A stretch of 8,315 bases of DNA from Domibacillus sp. (GTDB taxonomy: Bacteria > Bacillota > Bacilli > Bacillales > Domibacillaceae): positions 1-8,315 of the forward strand of contig JAPSKG010000097.1 in the NCBI GenBank assembly GCA_031177795.1, given 5' to 3'. Shown here one piece after another: positions 4,824 through 8,315 of this stretch (positions are counted from its first letter, which is position 1; every line of letters begins with the position of its first letter). A program made the position numbers and the translations under genes. The notes under the pieces were generated by a model. That model saw only the letters and a program-made list of their open reading frames with translations. It had not been told where the DNA came from and searched no databases.

Positions 4824-5927
4824 ATGAACACGAAATATGCAGCTTTGTTTGAAGAATTTGCTTTTAGAAACGGTTTAATTTTAAAAAACCGGCTGTTAAT
4901 GGCGCCGATGACTAATTTTTCTTCAAACGAGGATGGTACGGTTACTAATGCAGAAATTGACTATTATGCGCGCCGCTCTAAAGGAGTAGGGGCCGTTATT
5001 ACCGCCTGCACGTATGTGACGCCCAATGGAAAAGGCTTTGAAGGAGAATTTGGCGGTGACCGTGATGAATTGATCCCAAGCCTGGCTCGCCTGGCTTTTA
5101 CGATAAAAGAAGCAGGAGCCAAAGCAATTTTGCAGATTTTTCATGCAGGGCGGATGGCGCCTCCACATCTTGTGGATGGCGATGTGGTAAGCGCCAGTAA
5201 TGTTTTGGCTGAAGCCAAAGGAAGTGCGGTCCCGCGAGCATTAACAGAGGAAGAAATAAAACAAATTATTCAAGCTTTTGCGGAAACAACAAGGCGGGCA
5301 ATAGAAGCTGGTTTTGATGGTGTGGAAATTCACGGTGCAAACGGTTATTTAATCCAGCAATTTTTTTCTCCTCACACTAATCGAAGAACAGATAAATGGG
5401 GAGAACGTCTTGCTTTTCCGTTAGCGGTAGTAGACGCTGTGAAAAAAGCGGCAGAAAAAGCGGAAAGGCCGTTTGCAGTAGGTTATCGTTTTTCACCGGA
5501 AGAGCCGGAAACGCCAGGTTTAACAATGGCAGATACGTTGGAGCTTATTGATGCATTAAAAGAAAAAAACCTTGATTACCTGCATGTTTCGTTAATGGAA
5601 TTTTGGTCAAAGCCAAGACGGGGCGCTGAAGATTCACGGCCGCGGCTCGAGCTTATTAAAGAGCGCGCAGGTGACAGAGTTCCGGTGATAGGAGTAGGCT
5701 CTATTTACACAGCGAATGATGCAATCAAGGCACTTGAAACAGGAAGTGACTTAGTGGCTCTTGGCCGCGGGTTAATTATTGACCCGGATTGGGTACAAAA
5801 AGTAAAAAGCGGAAAAGAGCAGGAAATCATAACAAAGCTGGATGTAAGCAATCAAGAAAAGCTCGTTATTCCGGATCCGCTTTGGAAAGCGATCATTAAC
5901 ACACCGGGCTGGTTTCCGGGCGTTTAA
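4824..5927 (+). CDS. Old Yellow Enzyme-family NADH:flavin oxidoreductase (YqiG-like)
   Basis: This cytoplasmic FMN-dependent TIM-barrel ene-reductase has 367 residues, the length of single-domain OYEs without the Fe-S/NAD domain of dienoyl-CoA reductases. FMN and substrate residues are visible. APMT at 27-30 carries Thr30 where classical OYE has Thr and YqjM-type enzymes have Cys. Gln104 lies in AILQIFHAGR. The substrate pair is His170/Asn173 in VEIHGANGYLIQQF, followed by the family signature SPHTNRRTDKWG. Arg222 is in YRFS, and phosphate-binding loops are VIGVGSIY (288-295) and LVALGRGLI (310-318). Such enzymes reduce electron-poor C=C bonds of enals, enones, maleimides and nitro compounds with NAD(P)H, and are often induced by electrophile or oxidative stress. 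An AAAGGAG site precedes the ATG. The 68-base gap from the IDEAL gene holds no clear promoter or terminator. Family is certain; YqiG kinship is from memory. Confidence 0.96.
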   Translation: MNTKYAALFEEFAFRNGLILKNRLLMAPMTNFSSNEDGTVTNAEIDYYARRSKGVGAVITACTYVTPNGKGFEGEFGGDRDELIPSLARLAFTIKEAGAKAILQIFHAGRMAPPHLVDGDVVSASNVLAEAKGSAVPRALTEEEIKQIIQAFAETTRRAIEAGFDGVEIHGANGYLIQQFFSPHTNRRTDKWGERLAFPLAVVDAVKKAAEKAERPFAVGYRFSPEEPETPGLTMADTLELIDALKEKNLDYLHVSLMEFWSKPRRGAEDSRPRLELIKERAGDRVPVIGVGSIYTANDAIKALETGSDLVALGRGLIIDPDWVQKVKSGKEQEIITKLDVSNQEKLVIPDPLWKAIINTPGWFPGV

Positions 5928-5946
5928 AAATGAAAGGGTGTTTTTC

Positions 5947-6141
5947 ATGCCGTTTATAACAGTAAAAGTGTTAGAAGGAAAAACTCCAGAGCAAAAACGT
6001 GATTTAGTCAAAAAAATGACTGCTGCAGTAACAGAATCATTTGATGTAGAAGCAGATAAAGTGTTTATCTTTTTTGAAGACTTAAAGCCTAATGACTACG
6101 GAAAACAAGGGGAATTGTATTCCTATAAAGATGAAAAGTAA
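5947..6141 (+). CDS. 4-oxalocrotonate tautomerase-family protein
   Basis: This 64-residue tautomerase-superfamily subunit normally forms hexamers or trimers of dimers. The start is ATG 5947, not the in-frame ATG 5938, because it has AAAGGGTG about seven bases upstream and puts the catalytic Pro directly after the removed methionine (PFITVKVLEGKT). The rest fits the fold: EQKRDLVKKMTAAVTES, then VFIFFEDLKPNDYGKQGEL. Aligned by eye to 4-OT of Pseudomonas, Arg11 is Lys11 and Arg39 appears to be Phe39, so the canonical substrate-binding arginines are missing. The classical 4-OT reaction is therefore doubtful, and another Pro1 chemistry is possible. It starts 19 bases after the oxidoreductase stop and is followed directly by a terminator, so it is the last gene of the unit. 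Fold is sure; reaction unknown. Confidence 0.9.
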   Translation: MPFITVKVLEGKTPEQKRDLVKKMTAAVTESFDVEADKVFIFFEDLKPNDYGKQGELYSYKDEK

Positions 6142-6174
6142 AACAGTCCGGAACCTTTTCCGGACTGTTTTTTT
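6142..6174 (+). terminator. Strong intrinsic terminator of the four-gene unit
   Basis: AACAGTCCGGAA (6142-6153), loop CCTT and TTCCGGACTGTT (6158-6169) make a perfect 12-bp stem, followed by five more T. The -35 box of the next promoter starts two bases later. Confidence 0.96.
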
Positions 6175-6175
6175 A

Positions 6176-6205
6176 TTGACAATAAACTTGCATTGAAGTT
6201 AAAAT
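6176..6205 (+). promoter_or_regulatory. Sigma-A promoter of the metal ABC importer
   Basis: A consensus TTGACA at 6176-6181 and TAAAAT at 6200-6205 are separated by 18 bases. Transcription would start near 6212, leaving a 5' leader of about 110 bases before the ATPase gene. No known riboswitch fold was recognised in that leader. Confidence 0.78.
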
Positions 6206-6222
6206 GTTTCAGTAGGGAAACT
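6204..6222 (+). promoter_or_regulatory. DtxR/MntR-like inverted repeat at the importer promoter
   Basis: GTTTC (6206-6210) and GAAAC (6217-6221) form an inverted repeat around AGTAGG. The 19 bases here match the Bacillus MntR consensus as I recall it (AGTTTGCCTTAAGGAAACT) at 13 of 19 places, with the right half almost perfect. It overlaps the end of the -10 box and the expected start point, where manganese-loaded MntR would repress. Confidence 0.5.
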
Positions 6223-6321
6223 TTTTGACGTTAGTGCATAAATTATAAGAAATAAATTTTTTTAATATAAAAGTTGCCTGTGAGCAAAATAATTGTGTTG
6301 GGAAAAAAGAGGAGGGGTTTA

Positions 6322-7065
6322 ATGAAACCTGCTATAGAAATATCGCAATTAAATGTGTCTTATTTTGGAAGTAAAGCAATCCAGCAAGTTAGCTTATCCA
6401 TTGATGCTGGCCGGCTGGTTGGCATCATCGGCCCAAATGGGGCAGGGAAATCAACGCTTTTAAAAGCGTTGCTGCAACTGATTCCAAGAGAAAGCGGCAG
6501 CGTAGCGTTTCATGGAAAATCATTTAACGAAATGAAAACATCTATTGCTTATGTGCCGCAGCGAAGTGAAATTGACTGGGATTTTCCAATTACCGTTTTT
6601 GATACTGTTTTGATTGGAACTTATCCAAAGCTTGGATTTTTTAAAAAGCCAGGAAAAAAAGAAAAAGAATGGGCTCGAGCTTGTTTAAAAAAAGTGGGGA
6701 TGGAAAAATACAGCGACCGCCAAATTGGAGAGTTGTCGGGCGGGCAGCAGCAGCGTGTTTTTTTAGCCAGGGCGTTTGCACAAAAAGCAGATATCTTGTT
6801 TTTTGATGAGCCATTTGCAGGTGTCGACATGGCCAGCGAAGCAGTCATGATTCGTTTGCTGAAAGATCTGGCAAAACAAGGAAAAACAATTTTTGTTGTT
6901 CATCATGATTTAAGCAAAGCGAATGAGTATTTTGACCAGCTGGTGCTTTTAAACAAAACCGTTCTTTCCTTTGGCGATGCAAAATCGGTTTGCCGGAAAG
7001 AAATATTGCAAAGTGCATATAAAGATCCTTTTTCTTTTCTTGAGCAACAGGAGGTGAACGGGTAA
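6322..7065 (+). CDS. mntB: Manganese/zinc-type ABC importer, ATP-binding subunit
   Basis: This 247-residue nucleotide-binding subunit powers metal import. Walker A GPNGAGKST is at 37-45 and the Q-loop Gln80 is in VPQRSEIDWDFPITV, a segment typical of the Mn/Zn/Fe (ABC-3 permease) class. The signature LSGGQQQR is at 138-145, Walker B ILFFDEP at 158-164 with catalytic Glu163, and the switch histidine His195 in VVHHDL. The start ATG 6322 has an excellent AGAGGAGGGG ribosome binding site; an in-frame TTG at 6274 has none and was not used. It overlaps the permease gene by one base (TAATG), showing translational coupling. Gene order ATPase-permease-lipoprotein is like the mntABC operons of staphylococci and differs from B. 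subtilis mntABCD, so letter names are ambiguous. Manganese rather than zinc is inferred from the MntR-like promoter site. Confidence 0.93.
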   Translation: MKPAIEISQLNVSYFGSKAIQQVSLSIDAGRLVGIIGPNGAGKSTLLKALLQLIPRESGSVAFHGKSFNEMKTSIAYVPQRSEIDWDFPITVFDTVLIGTYPKLGFFKKPGKKEKEWARACLKKVGMEKYSDRQIGELSGGQQQRVFLARAFAQKADILFFDEPFAGVDMASEAVMIRLLKDLAKQGKTIFVVHHDLSKANEYFDQLVLLNKTVLSFGDAKSVCRKEILQSAYKDPFSFLEQQEVNG

Positions 7066-7922
7066 TGAATTTTATTGAAGCAATTGCCGAGTATGAATTT
7101 TTACAAAAAGCGCTTCTTACATCAGCAATGGTTGGAATTATTTGCGGAGTCATTGGCTGTTTTATTATTTTAAGAGGCATGGCGCTAATGGGAGATGCTA
7201 TTTCACACGCTGTTCTTCCAGGAGTGGCTGTTTCTTATATGCTGGGAATTCCGTTTTTTGTTGGTGCGGTTATTTCAGGTGTTGCAACAGCTTTATGCAT
7301 TGGCTTTATTAGCCAAAACAGCCGGATTAAGCAAGACATTTCTATTGGCATTATGTTTACCGCTGCTTTTGCTTTTGGCATTATTTTGATCACTTTCATG
7401 AAAAGCAGCACCGATTTATACCACATTCTTTTCGGGAACGTGCTGGCTGTGCGTGCATCGGATATGTGGACAACTCTGTTTATCGGCCTTATTGTCCTTC
7501 TGGCGGTTTTCCTTTTTTACAAAGAACTGCTTGTTTCTTCATTTGACCGCACAATGGCTCAAGCATATGGCCTGCCGGTGAAATGGATTCATTATTTTTT
7601 AATGACGCTTTTAACAATGGTAACTGTGGCGTCTTTGCAAACCGTAGGCATTGTTCTTGTTGTGGCCATGTTAATTACTCCAGCAGCAACTGCTTATTTA
7701 ATGACGGACCGGCTTTGGGTTATGCTGTACGTTTCTGCATTGCTTGGTGTTACCGCGTCTGTAGTGGGACTTTACATTAGTTTTACTTACAACCTTGCAT
7801 CGGGAGCAGCGATTGTCCTTGTTTCAACCATTTTGTTTTTGCTTGCTTTTTTCTTTTCGCCAAAGCAAGGAATTATTTGGCGCACAAGGCGTGCAAAACA
7901 AAAACTGCTCGTTAACAAATAA
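7065..7922 (+). CDS. mntC: Manganese/zinc-type ABC importer, permease subunit (ABC-3 family)
   Basis: This 285-residue integral membrane subunit forms the metal channel as a homodimer. About eight or nine hydrophobic segments are visible, starting at residues 17-37. The conserved ABC-3 motif RGMALMGDAISHAVLPG spans 37-53 and contains Asp44 and His48. The second conserved stretch, QTVGIVLVVAMLITPAATAY (192-211), is the coupling region near the ATPase. The tail is basic (WRTRRAKQK). The ATG shares one base with the ATPase stop codon, and GGAGGTGA precedes it inside the upstream gene. Only one permease gene is present, unlike B. subtilis, which has two (mntC and mntD), so the channel is probably a homodimer. 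Family is certain; the manganese substrate and the symbol are inferred from context. Confidence 0.93.
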   Translation: MNFIEAIAEYEFLQKALLTSAMVGIICGVIGCFIILRGMALMGDAISHAVLPGVAVSYMLGIPFFVGAVISGVATALCIGFISQNSRIKQDISIGIMFTAAFAFGIILITFMKSSTDLYHILFGNVLAVRASDMWTTLFIGLIVLLAVFLFYKELLVSSFDRTMAQAYGLPVKWIHYFLMTLLTMVTVASLQTVGIVLVVAMLITPAATAYLMTDRLWVMLYVSALLGVTASVVGLYISFTYNLASGAAIVLVSTILFLLAFFFSPKQGIIWRTRRAKQKLLVNK

Positions 7923-7940
7923 AAAACAGGAGTGAAGAAA

Positions 7941-8315
7941 ATGAAAAAAATAATTTGGTTTTTGGCAGGAATACTAGTGTTTATTGCAGCAGGATGCAGC
8001 AGCAACAAAACAGAACAAACAGCATCCAAAAACGATAAAATTCAAGTGGTCACAACGTATTCCATTTTATATGACATTGTTAAAAATGTAGGCGGGAACC
8101 GGGTGGAAATTCATAGCCTGGCACCAGTTGGTTCAAATCCGCATGAATACGATCCGCTTCCGCTGGATATACAAAAAACAACCGATGCTGATGCAGTGTT
8201 TTACAACGGTCTTAATTTAGAAGCAGGAAATTCATGGTTTGAGAAATTACTGGAAACATCAGGTAAATCCGGAAAAGATGCTCCGGTCTTTCGCATGAGT
8301 GAAGGAGTAGGCTCT
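7941..8315 (+). CDS. mntA: Metal-binding lipoprotein of the ABC importer (PsaA/MntA cluster A-I), 3' end cut by window
   Basis: The first 125 residues of a surface solute-binding lipoprotein are present; the family is about 300-310 residues long. A signal peptide of 18 residues (MKKIIWFLAGILVF) ends at the lipobox IAAGC with the lipidated Cys19. A short linker follows, then the conserved core: VVTTYSILYDIVKNVGG and VGSNPHEYDP, whose His68 corresponds to the first metal ligand of PsaA (His67). Next are DADAVFYNGLNLE and the usual downstream strand. The other ligands (second His, Glu, Asp) lie beyond the edge, and so does the loop whose His-richness would separate zinc from manganese binders. 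The start ATG has AGGAG eight bases upstream and lies 18 bases after the permease stop, so it is the third gene of the operon. Confidence 0.92.
   Translation, partial: MKKIIWFLAGILVFIAAGCSSNKTEQTASKNDKIQVVTTYSILYDIVKNVGGNRVEIHSLAPVGSNPHEYDPLPLDIQKTTDADAVFYNGLNLEAGNSWFEKLLETSGKSGKDAPVFRMSEGVGS

Noticed and set aside
6225..6249. Second promoter from TTGACG (6225-6230) before the importer
   Set aside because: No acceptable -10 box lies 16-18 bases downstream; TATAAG at 6244 is only 13 bases away.
6274..6321. N-terminal extension of the ATPase from TTG 6274
   Set aside because: There is no ribosome binding site there, while ATG 6322 has an excellent one and gives the usual family N-terminus.
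1..8315. Insertion sequence, prophage, CRISPR array, tRNA or integrative element boundary
   Set aside because: No transposase or integrase, no spaced direct repeats, no cloverleaf and no target duplications were seen; the content is ordinary chromosomal operons.

Overview
The window looks like chromosome from a low-GC Gram-positive bacterium, most probably a Bacillaceae member. Supporting signs are AT-rich DNA, strong AGGAGG-type ribosome binding sites, several GTG/TTG starts, hairpin-plus-U terminators, a promoter of sigma-B form, an IDEAL-domain protein (a family known mainly from Bacillales) and a Gsp39/YdaD-like dehydrogenase. No mobile element, tRNA, rRNA, CRISPR array or phage gene was seen. 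Both ends cut through genes.

Layout: (1) 1-633, minus strand: a two-gene unit of a degenerate HPr-like protein followed by a glyoxalase/VOC-family protein that runs off the left edge. (2) 782-1757, plus strand: a general-stress short-chain dehydrogenase with a sigma-B-like promoter and a perfect palindromic terminator. (3) 1856-3328, plus strand: a sodium:amino-acid (alanine/glycine/glutamine type) symporter with its own terminator. (4) 3329-3931: mostly non-coding, but with a possible tiny basic membrane protein on the minus strand (3520-3627), perhaps the tail of a longer, frameshifted reading frame. (5) 3932-6174, plus strand: a four-gene unit with one good sigma-A promoter and one strong terminator. 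It encodes an Rrf2-family regulator, a small IDEAL-domain protein, an Old Yellow Enzyme-type flavin oxidoreductase and a tautomerase-fold protein. (6) 6176-8315, plus strand: a metal ABC importer (ATPase, permease, lipoprotein) of the manganese/zinc class. Its promoter carries a DtxR/MntR-like inverted repeat. The lipoprotein gene is cut by the right edge.

How the parts may work together: region 5 is the most system-like part. A perfect 7-bp inverted repeat (ACTGTAA-N9-TTACAGT) sits on the -10 box in front of the Rrf2 gene, as an autoregulatory operator would. The regulator has only two cysteines, so thiol or electrophile sensing fits better than a three-cysteine Fe-S cluster. Its downstream genes are an ene-reductase and a tautomerase-fold protein, suggesting an electrophile or redox-stress response unit; this is inference. 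In region 1, an HPr-like protein with Ser at the catalytic His position but a kept regulatory Ser is paired with a VOC protein. That recalls the HPr paralogue Crh and its link to methylglyoxal metabolism, again as a hypothesis. Everything was read by eye; no database search or structure prediction was run.
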